Origin: Mesoflavibacter sp.
GTDB taxonomy: Bacteria; Pseudomonadota; Alphaproteobacteria; UBA8366; Aestuariispiraceae
NCBI GenBank assembly: GCA_017792345.1
Contig: CP051228.1
Location: forward strand, 1,984,001-2,048,000
DNA length: 64,000 bases
Direction: 5' to 3'
Each line of letters starts with the position of its first letter. Position 1 is the stretch's first letter. The translations under genes and the position numbers were made by a program. Below the pieces are notes generated by a model that made no database searches, had not been told where the DNA came from, and saw only the letters and a list, made by a program, of their open reading frames with translations. Positions 1 to 8,131 of this stretch are shown here, piece by piece.

Positions 1-103
1 GCCTAAAGAATACCGGCGGGCGACCCCCGCCTGTGCGGACCCTAGTCGAGATTCTCCGGCGGTGGAAGCATCCAGGCGCCGTCCGGACATCCCGTGAATC
101 GAA

Positions 104-131
104 ACGGGCCCCGGAAAAGACCGGGGCCCGT
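104..131 (-). terminator. Hairpin downstream of carD
   Basis: A perfect 11-bp stem (ACGGGCCCCGG paired with CCGGGGCCCGT) closes a 6-base loop just past the carD stop codon. There is no clear U-run after it on the minus strand, so it may be a weak intrinsic terminator or a 3'-end-stabilising hairpin. Confidence 0.55.
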
Positions 132-168
132 GCGATGCCGTGCCGTATTGGCGCGACGAAACTCCGGA

Positions 169-672
169 TCAGGCCGCGGCCTTCTCCATCATTTCTTCCA
201 GTTTCAGCGCCGCTTCTTCTTCGCCCAGATCTTCGACCGCGGCGAATTCGCGGGCCAGACGGTCCAACGCCGCCTGGTAGAGCTGACGCTCGCTGTAGGA
301 CTGGTCCGGCTGATTGGCGTTGCGGAACAGGTCGCGCACGACCTCCGCGATCGCCACCGGATCGCCGGAATTGATCTTGGCTTCGTATTCCTGGGCCCGG
401 CGCGACCACATGGTGCGGCGCACGCGGCTCTTGCCCTTCAGCGTCTTCAGCGCGCTTTTCATCATCTCCGGGGACGACAGTTTGCGCAGGCCCGATTTGT
501 CCGCTTTCGCCACGGGAACGCGCAGGGTCATCCGGTCCTTGTCGAACTCGATGATGATGAGTTCGATTTTCTGACCGGCGATCTCCTGGTCTTCGACGCC
601 CAGTACCTTCCCAACCCCATGGGTCGGGTAGACGACGAAATCACCCTTCGAATAGGCACTTTTCTGAGACAT
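169..672 (-). CDS. carD: CarD family transcriptional regulator
   Basis: This 167-residue protein belongs to the CarD/CdnL family, which binds RNA polymerase and stabilises open promoter complexes at rRNA and housekeeping promoters. The N-terminal Tudor-like RNAP-interaction domain is clear (GDFVVYPTHGVGKV near residue 10), followed by the helical DNA-binding domain (RRTMWSRRAQEYEAKI, then a helix pair ending in an acidic and Ala-rich tail). I start at MSQKSAYSKGD; an in-frame start 11 codons upstream would add residues that do not look like the family. Length fits alphaproteobacterial CarD. It lies downstream of fdxA on the same strand, a common alphaproteobacterial neighbourhood, but a strong terminator separates them, so it probably has its own promoter. 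Confidence 0.93.
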   Translation of the reverse strand: MSQKSAYSKGDFVVYPTHGVGKVLGVEDQEIAGQKIELIIIEFDKDRMTLRVPVAKADKSGLRKLSSPEMMKSALKTLKGKSRVRRTMWSRRAQEYEAKINSGDPVAIAEVVRDLFRNANQPDQSYSERQLYQAALDRLAREFAAVEDLGEEEAALKLEEMMEKAAA

Positions 673-1088
673 TCCTACTTCCTTATACCCTACCGTCACA
701 TCCATCCATGTGGCCGCATCGGTCCCGCCGCGGGCGATCGCCCGCCTTTGAGGTTCCGATCGCGGATGCCGAACCCGGCAGTGGTATTTCCCGGGCCGAC
801 GGTCGTCTCCGGGAAATTCCGACCGAAAATCCCTGCGTCGAAACCGGTGCGGGATCGAACGTCGGGATCGTCAGCCTTTGGAAAGTACCGTCGTGAACTC
901 GACGGCATCGGCCCTATCGCAGCCAAGTGCAATCGCGGCAGGAAGCCGGAAACTCTCCATATCTAGATAGAATATATCACAAAATCTGCGGTTTTCCGAG
1001 TCCGGAATCGCGATTTTTGCGGGATTTTTGTGCACCGCACGCAAAAAAGCCGGTCGCCGGCGTATGAAATCGCCGGCGCCGAGCGGTG
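673..1088. other. Intergenic region between fdxA and carD
   Basis: About 0.4 kb without a supported gene. It holds the fdxA terminator at its right end and, presumably, the carD promoter: an AT-rich patch around 962-980 contains TATA-like sequence. The open frames crossing it have no ribosome binding site and no recognisable protein character. Confidence 0.6.
1043..1078 (-). terminator. Rho-independent terminator of fdxA
   Basis: On the minus strand an 8-bp GC stem (CGCCGGCG at both 1071-1078 and 1055-1062) closes an 8-base loop and is followed within six bases by six consecutive T (A-run at 1043-1048 on the plus strand). It begins about ten bases after the fdxA stop codon. Confidence 0.78.
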
Positions 1089-1427
1089 TCAGCTTCCGTC
1101 GCCGGGATTGGCCGAGAAGTAGTTCTTGAACTTGTCCGGAACGCCTTGCCATTCCTCGGCGTCCGCGGGCGGCGTGCCGATCTGGGTGATGTTCGGCCAC
1201 ACTTCGGAATACTGTTTGTTCAGCTCCAGCCACTTCTCGGCATTGGCTTCGGTATCGGGCAGAATCGCCTCGGCAGGGCATTCCGGTTCGCAGACGCCGC
1301 AATCGATGCATTCGTCCGGATGGATGACCAGCATATTCTCGCCTTCATAGAAGCAATCCACGGGACAGACTTCCACACAATCCATGTGCTTGCATTTGAT
1401 GCAGTCTTCCGTGACGACGTAAGTCAT
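1089..1427 (-). CDS. fdxA: Ferredoxin FdxA, 7Fe-8S type
   Basis: This 112-residue bacterial-type ferredoxin is a small cytoplasmic electron carrier. Two iron-sulfur motifs are visible near the N-terminus: an atypical first cluster motif ([18 protein letters not shown], residues 9-26, with the spacing typical of one 3Fe-4S plus one 4Fe-4S cluster) and a second [12 protein letters not shown] motif around residues 40-51. A C-terminal extension of about 60 residues is normal for the FdxA/Azotobacter-type family. A strong Shine-Dalgarno (GGAAGGGATCGAC before ATG) fixes the start. The gene is monocistronic, followed by its own terminator, and diverges from the methyltransferase at 1548. Confidence 0.95.
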   Translation of the reverse strand: MTYVVTEDCIKCKHMDCVEVCPVDCFYEGENMLVIHPDECIDCGVCEPECPAEAILPDTEANAEKWLELNKQYSEVWPNITQIGTPPADAEEWQGVPDKFKNYFSANPGDGS

Positions 1428-1547
1428 GTCGATCCCTTCCGTATTCCCGACCTGCTGAGCGTGTGGCGGACAGCCATTTCTTTACACGCCCCCGTCTGAT
1501 ATTAGACTGAGGTCCGTCTGCGCAACTTTTTTCAACAGGTCCGTGAC

Positions 1548-2168
1548 ATGTCGTCCACCGGATCGCGGCGCCACGCGCCCGCGACGTTGCGCAACAGGGA
1601 TGCCATCCTATCCCGGTTGACCGATCATCTGCCGCAAACCGGCACGGTTCTGGAGATCGCCTCCGGGACCGGGGAGCACGCGGCCTATTTCGCGCCGCGC
1701 CTGCCGGACGGACTGGTCTGGTGCCCCAGCGATTTCGACCCGGCCGCGCTTGCGGATATCGACGGCTATGCCCGCGAAACCGGCTGCGCGCGGATCGCGC
1801 CGGCGCAGCGGCTGGATGTCGCAGGGCCGGACTGGACGCCGGACCGGCCGGTCGACGCGATCTTCTGCGCCAACATGATCCATATCGCCCCCTGGGCGGC
1901 TGCGTGCGGCCTGATCGGCGGTGCGGGGCGGCTGCTGCCGCCGGGCGGGCCGCTGCTGATCTATGGGCCGTTCTCCCGCGACGGCCGCCATACCGCGCCC
2001 AGCAACGCCGATTTCGATGCGTCTTTAAGGGCGCGCGATCCGACATGGGGGGTGCGCGATCTGGAAGGCGATGTCTTGCCGGTCGCGGCGGCGGCCGGAC
2101 TGCGCCTGCGCGCCGATGTGCCGATGCCGGCGAACAATTTCCTGATGGTTTTCGAGAAAGAGGGGTAA
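1548..2168 (+). CDS. DUF938 family SAM-dependent methyltransferase
   Basis: This 206-residue protein has a class I methyltransferase fold: the SAM-binding glycine loop is VLEIASGTGEHAAYFA (about residues 34-49), followed by the acidic residue region WCPSDFDP and the later AIFCANMIHIAPW segment characteristic of DUF938 proteins. The substrate is not known from sequence. The stop is six bases upstream of the BenE-like transporter start, so the two are probably co-transcribed, but nothing in either gene shows a shared pathway. Confidence 0.88.
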   Translation: MSSTGSRRHAPATLRNRDAILSRLTDHLPQTGTVLEIASGTGEHAAYFAPRLPDGLVWCPSDFDPAALADIDGYARETGCARIAPAQRLDVAGPDWTPDRPVDAIFCANMIHIAPWAAACGLIGGAGRLLPPGGPLLIYGPFSRDGRHTAPSNADFDASLRARDPTWGVRDLEGDVLPVAAAAGLRLRADVPMPANNFLMVFEKEG

Positions 2169-2174
2169 GGGGGA

Positions 2175-3347
2175 ATGAGATTCTCCGTGTTCAGCAACGC
2201 CTTGGTCGCGGTTCTGGTGGGATTCGGCGGCAGCGTGGCCATCGTGCTGGCCGGTATCCGCGCGGTCGGGGCCAGTCCCGCCGAAACCGCGTCCTGGATC
2301 ACCGCGCTCTGCCTTGCCATGGCGGTCACCAGCCCGGTCCTGTCGATCCTGCACCGGATGCCGATCGTCACCGCCTGGTCGACGCCGGGGGCCGCGCTGA
2401 TCGGCGCGACCATGGTGGCCGGGGCGCCGACCATCGGCATTGAGGCCGCGGTCGGGGCCTTTCTGCTGGCCGCTGCGCTGATCGTGCTCAGTGCGGCGGT
2501 CAAGCCGCTGGCGAATGCCATCGCCAAGATCCCGACCGCCGTCGCCGCGGCCATGCTGGCGGGCGTCCTGATCGGGTTTTCGATCGGCGTCTTCGACGCG
2601 GCCGCGGGCGATCCGTTGCTGGTCCTGCCGCTGGTCGGCGTCTTTCTGGTGGTCCGTCTGTTCAGTGCCACCTGGGCCGTTCTGGCGGTGATCGCGGCGG
2701 GGGTGGCCTGGGCGCTGGTCCTCGGCCGGGTCGCGCCGCTGGACGGCGATCTGGCGGTCGCGACGCTGGTCCTGATCCGGCCGGAATTCGATCCGGCAGT
2801 GTTGATCGGCCTCGGCGTGCCGCTGTTCCTGGTGTCCATGGCGTCGCAGAACCTGCCCGGCTTCGCCGTCCTGTCGGCGGCGGGTTACACGCCGCCGGCC
2901 CGTTCCGCCCTGGCGGTCACCGGCATGGCGTCCCTGCTGACCGCGCCGTTCGGTGCGCATACCACGACCTTGGCCGCCATCACGGCGTCGCTTTGCACCG
3001 GGCCGGACACGCATCCCGATCCGGCGCAACGCTGGAAGGCCGGTCTGTTCTATGGCGCGGGCTATCTGATCCTGGCAGGGGTCGGCGTGACCCTGGTCGC
3101 CGCCTTCGCGGCACTGCCGTCGGCGGTGATCGTGACCGTGGCCGGGCTGGCATTGGTCGGGCCGCTGATGGGCTCGCTCAGCGCCGCCCTGGCGCCGGAA
3201 GAAACCCGCTTCGCCGCCGTGCTGACGCTGGTGGCGACGGCATCCGGCCTGTCCCTGTTCGGGATCGGGTCGGCCTTCTGGGGTCTGGCGCTGGGGCTGC
3301 TGGTGCTCGGTCTGGACGCCCTCGCCCGGAAGGCGAAGGCGTCCTGA
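2175..3347 (+). CDS. BenE family benzoate/H+ symporter-like transporter
   Basis: This 390-residue, almost entirely hydrophobic protein has roughly 11-12 predicted membrane segments and the pattern of the BenE family of inner-membrane transporters: an N-terminal VGFGGSVAIVLAG segment, the conserved TAWSTPGAALI stretch near residues 70-80, and a GAHTTTLAAITASLCTG region near residue 260. BenE of Acinetobacter takes up benzoate with protons; the substrate here is unproven, as no aromatic-degradation gene is nearby. SD AAGGGGG lies directly before the ATG. It probably forms a two-gene operon with the methyltransferase upstream and is convergent with cbtA. Confidence 0.9.
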   Translation: MRFSVFSNALVAVLVGFGGSVAIVLAGIRAVGASPAETASWITALCLAMAVTSPVLSILHRMPIVTAWSTPGAALIGATMVAGAPTIGIEAAVGAFLLAAALIVLSAAVKPLANAIAKIPTAVAAAMLAGVLIGFSIGVFDAAAGDPLLVLPLVGVFLVVRLFSATWAVLAVIAAGVAWALVLGRVAPLDGDLAVATLVLIRPEFDPAVLIGLGVPLFLVSMASQNLPGFAVLSAAGYTPPARSALAVTGMASLLTAPFGAHTTTLAAITASLCTGPDTHPDPAQRWKAGLFYGAGYLILAGVGVTLVAAFAALPSAVIVTVAGLALVGPLMGSLSAALAPEETRFAAVLTLVATASGLSLFGIGSAFWGLALGLLVLGLDALARKAKAS

Positions 3348-3365
3348 ACCGAAACCGGGGCACGG

Positions 3366-4127
3366 TCAGGCGTTGGCGCCCGAGAACCGCTGATAGAAGG
3401 TGCCGCTGAGCCAGCCCAGCATGACCCAGAAGATCGCCGCGACGACGATGGAAGCGGCGGCGAAATGGCCCGCGATTTCCGGCGGGACGCCGCCGCCGAC
3501 TTCCGCCGGTTGCGGCGCGCCGACGATATGCGGGGCGGCAATGATCAAGACGCCCAGTATCGTCAGCGGCAGCTTGCGGCCAAAGACCATGAGGCAGAGG
3601 CCGATGCCGGTCGCGGCGGCGCAGCCGATCCACCAGAGCTGGCGTACCCCCAGTTCGGCGGCCATGCTGCCGGGTACTTCCGGCGGCAAGCCCAGATTCG
3701 GGCCCAGGGTGAAGACGGCGAATCCGCCGATCCCCCAAAGCAACCCGATCCGTCCGGTGATCGCGCCGCCATGGACGGCGAAGGCCGCCGTCAGCATCAG
3801 CGCGAAGGCGATCCCCATCGTGATATTGGTCCCGGCGGTGAAGAGGGAGCGTTCCAGCCCGTCTTCCGGGCCCCAGGATTCGTCGCCGTGCTCTTCGCCG
3901 CTATGGGCCTTGTAGATGGTGAATCCGTGGAAGGCGCCGGTGCCGGCGACCCGAAAGACCGCCGTCTCGGGGATCGCGGATTCCGGGATAGCGGCCTCTG
4001 TGCCCGCGTTCTCGTATTCCTCGGCATGGAGGATGATAGGGGTGGTGGTGAATTCCTGAATCGCGCTGATCGCTAGACCCGCGACGATGCCCGCGGCGAA
4101 TGCCGCGCCGAAAAGGCGCCGAAACAT
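3366..4127 (-). CDS. cbtA: CbtA family predicted cobalt transporter subunit
   Basis: This 253-residue membrane protein matches CbtA: an N-terminal membrane segment (LFGAAFAAGIVAGLAIS), a soluble loop of about 70 residues rich in acidic residues and histidines (residues 30-100), then four to five hydrophobic segments. CbtA/CbtB pairs are predicted cobalt uptake systems found under cobalamin riboswitches; the transport role rests on that genomic association. The start lies 21 bases downstream of the cbtB stop, so the two form an operon under the riboswitch at 4376-4590. Confidence 0.88.
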   Translation of the reverse strand: MFRRLFGAAFAAGIVAGLAISAIQEFTTTPIILHAEEYENAGTEAAIPESAIPETAVFRVAGTGAFHGFTIYKAHSGEEHGDESWGPEDGLERSLFTAGTNITMGIAFALMLTAAFAVHGGAITGRIGLLWGIGGFAVFTLGPNLGLPPEVPGSMAAELGVRQLWWIGCAAATGIGLCLMVFGRKLPLTILGVLIIAAPHIVGAPQPAEVGGGVPPEIAGHFAAASIVVAAIFWVMLGWLSGTFYQRFSGANA

Positions 4128-4148
4128 GTCGTTGAATTCGGTCGGGGC

Positions 4149-4340
4149 TTAGTGGCAGGGCAGCGCGAAGGCGTGCCGCGCGTCATGCGTCGCATTGTGG
4201 ATCGTGTCCGAATGCGCGAAGCCGATACCCAGGAACAGGAAGCCGCCGAACAGTGCCGCCGCAACCGATGCCGCCAGAACGCGGGTCCGGGATTCGGTTT
4301 CGAGATGGTCGGCGGTGGTGGCCTGAATGCGATCGTTCAT
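4149..4340 (-). CDS. cbtB: CbtB family small histidine-rich membrane protein
   Basis: This 63-residue protein has one transmembrane helix (VLAASVAAALFGGFLFLGIG) and a C-terminal His-rich tail (HSDTIHNATHDARH ending in CH), the hallmark of CbtB; the histidines are the presumed metal-binding site. I use the ATG of MNDRIQATTAD, preceded by GGGAGGAGACAAA, a near-perfect Shine-Dalgarno at normal spacing; an in-frame GTG-like start six codons upstream would lie over that SD. It is the first gene after the cobalamin riboswitch and lies 21 bases before cbtA. Confidence 0.92.
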   Translation of the reverse strand: MNDRIQATTADHLETESRTRVLAASVAAALFGGFLFLGIGFAHSDTIHNATHDARHAFALPCH

Positions 4341-4375
4341 TTTGTCTCCTCCCGTCACACCCGACGGTCGTTCGA

Positions 4376-4590
4376 GATGCCATCGACGCTCGGCAGGTCT
4401 CCCGGCTCGCGGGTCGATGCGGCATCCTGCCTTCCCGGCACATGTCCCGATCCGGGCTGGTGTGCCAGTGGCGAGGTGGATACCGCTCGCCGCTCACGGT
4501 TGCGGGGGCAGCCCGGGCGCGGATTCCCTGATGGGTAAATCCTTCCCGTGTTCCCTCTTAGCTCCAAGGCCTTCGTGACCCATGAAGGAG
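4376..4590 (-). promoter_or_regulatory. Cobalamin (B12) riboswitch upstream of cbtB
   Basis: Read on the minus strand, the region contains the conserved elements of the cobalamin riboswitch in order: GCTAAGAGGGAACACGGG, then the GCTGCCCCCGCAACCGTGA core, and finally the B12 box GCCGGGAGACCTGCC about 35 bases before the cbtB ribosome binding site. The short distance between the B12 box and SD suggests control of translation start. It would turn off cobalt uptake when adenosylcobalamin is plentiful. Outer limits are approximate. Confidence 0.95.
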
Positions 4591-4728
4591 AACCGAACGC
4601 GTTTTCAAGACGTATCAGTACCGCCGCCATGGCGCACAGGTCAAGTGCGGCGCCGACAGGGATTGGCGTCAAGGCGACGTTCGCAGCGGGTGATGGGGCC
4701 GGGGGAAGGGTCCGGGGGAAGGGTCCGG

Positions 4729-5385
4729 TCAGCTGGTCTTTGCGGCGGCGACGTAGCGCTGCAGGGCGTTGGCGATCGATTCCGGCGCGGTGCCGCCGTT
4801 GAACATCGTCACGAACCCGCCGCCCGGTCCCATCAGATAGACATAGCCGGAATGGTTCATCAGATAGAATTCGTCGTCGATCTGCTGGCCCCGGCCGTAA
4901 TAGACGCGGAACTTCCGTGCCACGGCCTCGATCGCCTCGTCGCTGCCGGTCAGGCCGACCAGACGCGGGTGAAAGGCCGGCGCGTAATCCTTCAAGACGT
5001 CCACCGTGTCGCGGGCCGGGTCGATGGTGATCAGGACCGGGGTGACCTTTTCGGCCGCCGCGGCGTCCCGCTCCGCCAGGATATCTATGGCGGCCGCCAT
5101 GCTGGACAATTCCGTCGGACAGACGTCAGGGCAGGAGCTGTAGCCGAAATAGACCAGCAGGAACTGACCCTGGAACGTGTCCTGGGTGACGGTTTCGCCC
5201 TTATGATTGGTCAGTTCAAACGCACCGCCGACCTCCAGGCCCGGCGCAACCAAGGCCTCGCCGTCGCCACGCGCAACGCCGTCCGAGCTGCCGGAGAGCT
5301 GATTCCAGACGACAAGGGCGGCCAGACCGATCGCGGCCAGTGCGGCCAGCATGGCGCCGATCAGCGGAATTGTTTTGCGCTGCAT
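4729..5385 (-). CDS. SCO1/SenC family copper chaperone
   Basis: This protein of about 218 residues has an N-terminal membrane anchor (IPLIGAMLAALAAIGLAALVVW) and a periplasmic thioredoxin-like domain. The copper-binding CxxxC motif is GYSSCPDVCPTEL, and the matching distal histidine is in FYLMNHSGYVYL. SCO proteins deliver copper to the CuA site of cytochrome oxidase or act as thiol reductases in its assembly. I start at the ATG of MQRKTIP with GGAGG about 11 bases upstream; the in-frame TTG three codons earlier is less likely. No oxidase genes are in the window. Confidence 0.93.
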   Translation of the reverse strand: MQRKTIPLIGAMLAALAAIGLAALVVWNQLSGSSDGVARGDGEALVAPGLEVGGAFELTNHKGETVTQDTFQGQFLLVYFGYSSCPDVCPTELSSMAAAIDILAERDAAAAEKVTPVLITIDPARDTVDVLKDYAPAFHPRLVGLTGSDEAIEAVARKFRVYYGRGQQIDDEFYLMNHSGYVYLMGPGGGFVTMFNGGTAPESIANALQRYVAAAKTS

Positions 5386-5474
5386 GGTATTCAAGGCCTC
5401 CGCGGAGGGAACGGATCACTACCCCAAGACGTACGAAGCGGGGCCCCTTATCTCAAGACGCCAAATCGTCGCGG

Positions 5475-6194
5475 TCATAGTAACAAATGCGCGATCAGCG
5501 GCACCAAAAGTGCCGTCGTCAGGCCGTTCAAACCCATGGCGACGGCCGCGAAAACCCCGGCGATCGGGTTGACCTGAAAGGCGCGGGCCGTGCCTATTCC
5601 GTGCGCCGCGATGCCGACGGCGAAGCCCCGGGCACGCCAATCGCGGACCCGCATCAGGTTCAGAAGCGGCGTGACCACGATGGCCCCAACGATCCCCGTC
5701 GCGATGACCAATCCCGCCGCCAGGGACGGCAGGCCGCCGATCCGCTCCGCGATCCCCATCGCGATGGGGGAGGTCACGGATTTGGGCGCCAGCGACAACA
5801 GGCTTTCGCTGTCTGCGCCCAGCAGAGAGGCGACGGCCAAGGCCGTGCCGACGGCGGTGACCACGCCGGCGACCAGGGCCGCCAGCATCGGCAGGGCCGC
5901 CCGCCGGACCCGGGGCAGGTGGGTGTAAAGCGGCACCGCCAGGGCGACGGTCGCGGGGCCCAGCAGGAAATGGACGAACTGGGCGCCTTCGAAATAGGTG
6001 TCGTAATCGGTGTCCGTCGCGACCAGCAGCGCGATCAGCAGCGCCGCCGCAATCGCCACCGGATTGACCGCCGGATTGCTGCCCGACCGGGTGAAGGCGG
6101 CATGGCCGATCCCATAGGCGATCAGGGTGGCGGTCAGCCAGAGCAGCGGCGTTTCGGCCAGATAGACCCAGATGTCCTGTGTCGCGCCGATCAT
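5475..6194 (-). CDS. lrgB: LrgB family membrane protein
   Basis: This 239-residue integral membrane protein of the LrgB/CidB family has about seven hydrophobic segments. Family signatures include LAPKSVTSPIAMGIAERIGG in the middle and GIAAHGIGTARAFQ near residue 190. The start (MIGATQDIW) overlaps the lrgA stop by four bases (ATGA), so translation is coupled. LrgAB/CidAB pairs were described as holin/antiholin-like modulators of murein hydrolase export; in several bacteria they transport pyruvate or related small acids. Which role applies here cannot be told from sequence. The frame remains open far upstream inside lrgA, but the coupling start fits the family length. Confidence 0.9.
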   Translation of the reverse strand: MIGATQDIWVYLAETPLLWLTATLIAYGIGHAAFTRSGSNPAVNPVAIAAALLIALLVATDTDYDTYFEGAQFVHFLLGPATVALAVPLYTHLPRVRRAALPMLAALVAGVVTAVGTALAVASLLGADSESLLSLAPKSVTSPIAMGIAERIGGLPSLAAGLVIATGIVGAIVVTPLLNLMRVRDWRARGFAVGIAAHGIGTARAFQVNPIAGVFAAVAMGLNGLTTALLVPLIAHLLL

Positions 6195-6562
6195 GCCTTG
6201 CGGTCCTCCCCTTCCGCCGGGGCGCCGATCAGACGGGATACGGCGACGAAGACCACCGCGCCGACGGCAATCGCCGCGACGGTGCTGACGATCACCCCGG
6301 CCGCGAGCGGCAACCATTCGACCTTCAGGCGGTCTGCATGCTGGACCAGGCCGACGCTGGCCGGGACGAATAGCAGGGACAGATGTTTCAACAGCCCGGC
6401 CGAGGTGTCCTGCAGCCAGTCGGGCGACCGCCGCAGAATCAGAAGCCCCGCCAGCAGGAAGGCGAGGCCGAGCACGGGACCGGGAATGGGCCAGTTGGCG
6501 AGGACCGCAAAGGCCTCGCCCAGCAACTGGCAAATCAGAAGAAGGGTCAGGGCGCGCAGCAT
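6191..6562 (-). CDS. lrgA: CidA/LrgA family holin-like protein
   Basis: This 123-residue protein has four predicted membrane helices and the LrgA signature ANWPIPGPVLGLAFLLA near residues 22-38, followed by LSLLFVPASVGLV. It is the small partner of the LrgB protein encoded immediately downstream with a four-base overlap. The pair sits downstream of the chrR-rpoE operon on the same strand with about 80 bases between, so part of its expression could come from the stress sigma factor promoter. Confidence 0.9.
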   Translation of the reverse strand: MLRALTLLLICQLLGEAFAVLANWPIPGPVLGLAFLLAGLLILRRSPDWLQDTSAGLLKHLSLLFVPASVGLVQHADRLKVEWLPLAAGVIVSTVAAIAVGAVVFVAVSRLIGAPAEGEDRKA

Positions 6563-6641
6563 GGCGCGACCTTACGATGCAACGGGCGGGCGCGCGAGCC
6601 CCTGCGTTGGATTCCGGCTTAAGGTCCGACCAGAGCTCCGG

Positions 6642-7337
6642 TCAGACCTTCACGAACAGATTCAGAATGGCGCCGATCGGCCCGGTCAGCCGGATCGGGG
6701 CGTCGACCACGACCAGACAGATGCAATCCTCGCCGGGTTCGGCGACCGGCTTGTGCTTGATCGATCCGTCGCTGATCGCCAGATCGCCGCGGGCGAAGCG
6801 GCCGATCTCGTCATTATAGGCGCCGCGCAGGATCAGGACGAATTCGTTGCCGTCATGGGTATGATGCGGCACTGCCTTGCCGGCCGGGACGCGCAGCAGG
6901 AAGGCGCGTTTGCCCTCCACGTTCATGGCGATTTCGGAGGTCTGGACCCCCATCCCCAAATTCTTCCAGGTCACCGCGTCCAGATCGCCGCCCAGATAAC
7001 GGCGCAGAACAGCGGGAACCAGCGGATTGTCATTGGCCGGAAGGGCGGCGTGCACCGGCGCAGGTTCCGCCGGTTGGTCTAGCCGCGCCAGGACCGATTC
7101 CAGAGAGCCTTTGGACAGCGACACCGGCGCGACGTCGCGCAACAGCGTCCCGCCCAGGGCGTCCAGTTCCGCCGCGCGTTTCCGGCAGGAGGGGCAATAG
7201 GTCAGATGCGTCGCCACGATCAGGCTCGTCGCTTCGTCCAGCGACCCTGCCGCGTAGTCCAACAGCATATCATCCGAAAGGTGATGCGACGGTTCCACCG
7301 TCCGCATGGCTCCCCCCGAAGTCAAAGCAGCCGTCAT
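6642..7337 (-). CDS. chrR: ChrR family zinc anti-sigma factor
   Basis: This 231-residue protein has the two-domain layout of ChrR. The N-terminal zinc anti-sigma domain carries the HLTYCPSCRK motif (HxxxCxxC) near residues 43-52. The C-terminal cupin domain has the metal-ligand pattern PHHTHDGNEFVLILRG near residues 157-172. In Rhodobacter, ChrR holds RpoE inactive until singlet oxygen or organic hydroperoxides trigger its proteolysis. The start overlaps the rpoE stop by four bases (ATGA), giving coupled production of sigma and anti-sigma factor. Confidence 0.94.
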   Translation of the reverse strand: MTAALTSGGAMRTVEPSHHLSDDMLLDYAAGSLDEATSLIVATHLTYCPSCRKRAAELDALGGTLLRDVAPVSLSKGSLESVLARLDQPAEPAPVHAALPANDNPLVPAVLRRYLGGDLDAVTWKNLGMGVQTSEIAMNVEGKRAFLLRVPAGKAVPHHTHDGNEFVLILRGAYNDEIGRFARGDLAISDGSIKHKPVAEPGEDCICLVVVDAPIRLTGPIGAILNLFVKV

Positions 7338-7903
7338 AACTCTGTTTCTCCTAGTATGGTCCTCAGCTTGCCCATTGCCAGGCGAAGCCGCGATTTCACC
7401 GTCCCAAGCGGCAGACCGGTCTCCTCGGCGATCTCGCTATGGGCCTTGTCCTCATAGAAGGCCATTTTCAGCATCCGGACCTGCTCCGCGGGCAAATCCG
7501 CCATCGCGGTGCGGATCGCGTCCGCCGTCTGGTCTTCCTCCAGCTTGTCGTCCTGCATCGGCTCGGCGGCCGGCAGCAGAAGCGGGTCGTCGGGATCGAG
7601 CTCCGGCCGGTTGTTGCGGCGGAAGGCGTCGATCCGCTTGTTCCGGGCGATGGTGAAGACCCAGGTCGCCACGGATGCCTGCGCCGGGTCGAAACTGGCC
7701 GCCCGGCGCCACACCATCAACATTGCCTCCTGCGCGAACTCCTCGGCCGAGACATCGTCCGATCCGCTGCGCATCATGTAGGCCTTGATGCGGGGCGCAA
7801 AATATTCGAACAGCGCCGCAAAGGCGTCGCGATCCTGATCTTCCGCCAGGCGCCGCATCCATTCGGCCAGACTTTGCGCGTCCGGATTAGCGGTCTGTGT
7901 CAT
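7334..7903 (-). CDS. rpoE: ECF sigma factor RpoE (ChrR-associated)
   Basis: This ECF sigma factor of about 189 residues has region 2 (AFAALFEYFAPRIKAYMM, then EEFAQEAMLMVWRRAASFD and the TWVFTIARNKRID helix) and region 4 (LPAEQVRMLKMAFYEDKAHSEIAEETGLPLGTVKSRL, shown here only as landmarks). Upstream in-frame ATGs at 8011 and 7966 exist. I choose MTQTANPD at 7903 because a sigma-ECF-like promoter has its -10 at 8017-8022, which leaves no leader for an ATG at 8011, and because the 189-residue product fits the family. It is coupled to chrR. Target genes probably include this operon itself and photooxidative stress functions. Confidence 0.92.
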   Translation of the reverse strand: MTQTANPDAQSLAEWMRRLAEDQDRDAFAALFEYFAPRIKAYMMRSGSDDVSAEEFAQEAMLMVWRRAASFDPAQASVATWVFTIARNKRIDAFRRNNRPELDPDDPLLLPAAEPMQDDKLEEDQTADAIRTAMADLPAEQVRMLKMAFYEDKAHSEIAEETGLPLGTVKSRLRLAMGKLRTILGETEL

Positions 7904-8016
7904 CTTCGAACGCCCGGAACGATGTGCCGGAACCTCCGCAAATTTCAGTGCCGGGCGCACCGCCATTGGCGGGGCTGCGGGACTGCGGGGATTCAGCACG
8001 GCTTGTTCCATGCAAG

Positions 8017-8046
8017 GGGATACGGGGAATTTTCATAGCCGGATCA
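8017..8046 (-). promoter_or_regulatory. Candidate RpoE-type autoregulated promoter
   Basis: On the minus strand TGATCC (8041-8046) is separated by 18 bases from TATCCC (8017-8022). TGATCC is the -35 core recognised by ChrR-controlled RpoE in Rhodobacter, and these operons are normally autoregulated. The predicted transcript starts near 8010, which argues for an rpoE start downstream of that point. Confidence 0.6.
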
Positions 8047-8131
8047 TTGGCAACGTCAAAAAAAGGTCCTATTTCTGGGGCACGGTCCGACACCATCCCT
8101 ATTATACTGTTATCAGAGTGCGAGGGTGACA

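Noticed and set aside
5487-7082. Long plus-strand frame (531 codons) opposite lrgAB and chrR
   Set aside because: Antisense to three recognised genes; no SD and no protein-like pattern.
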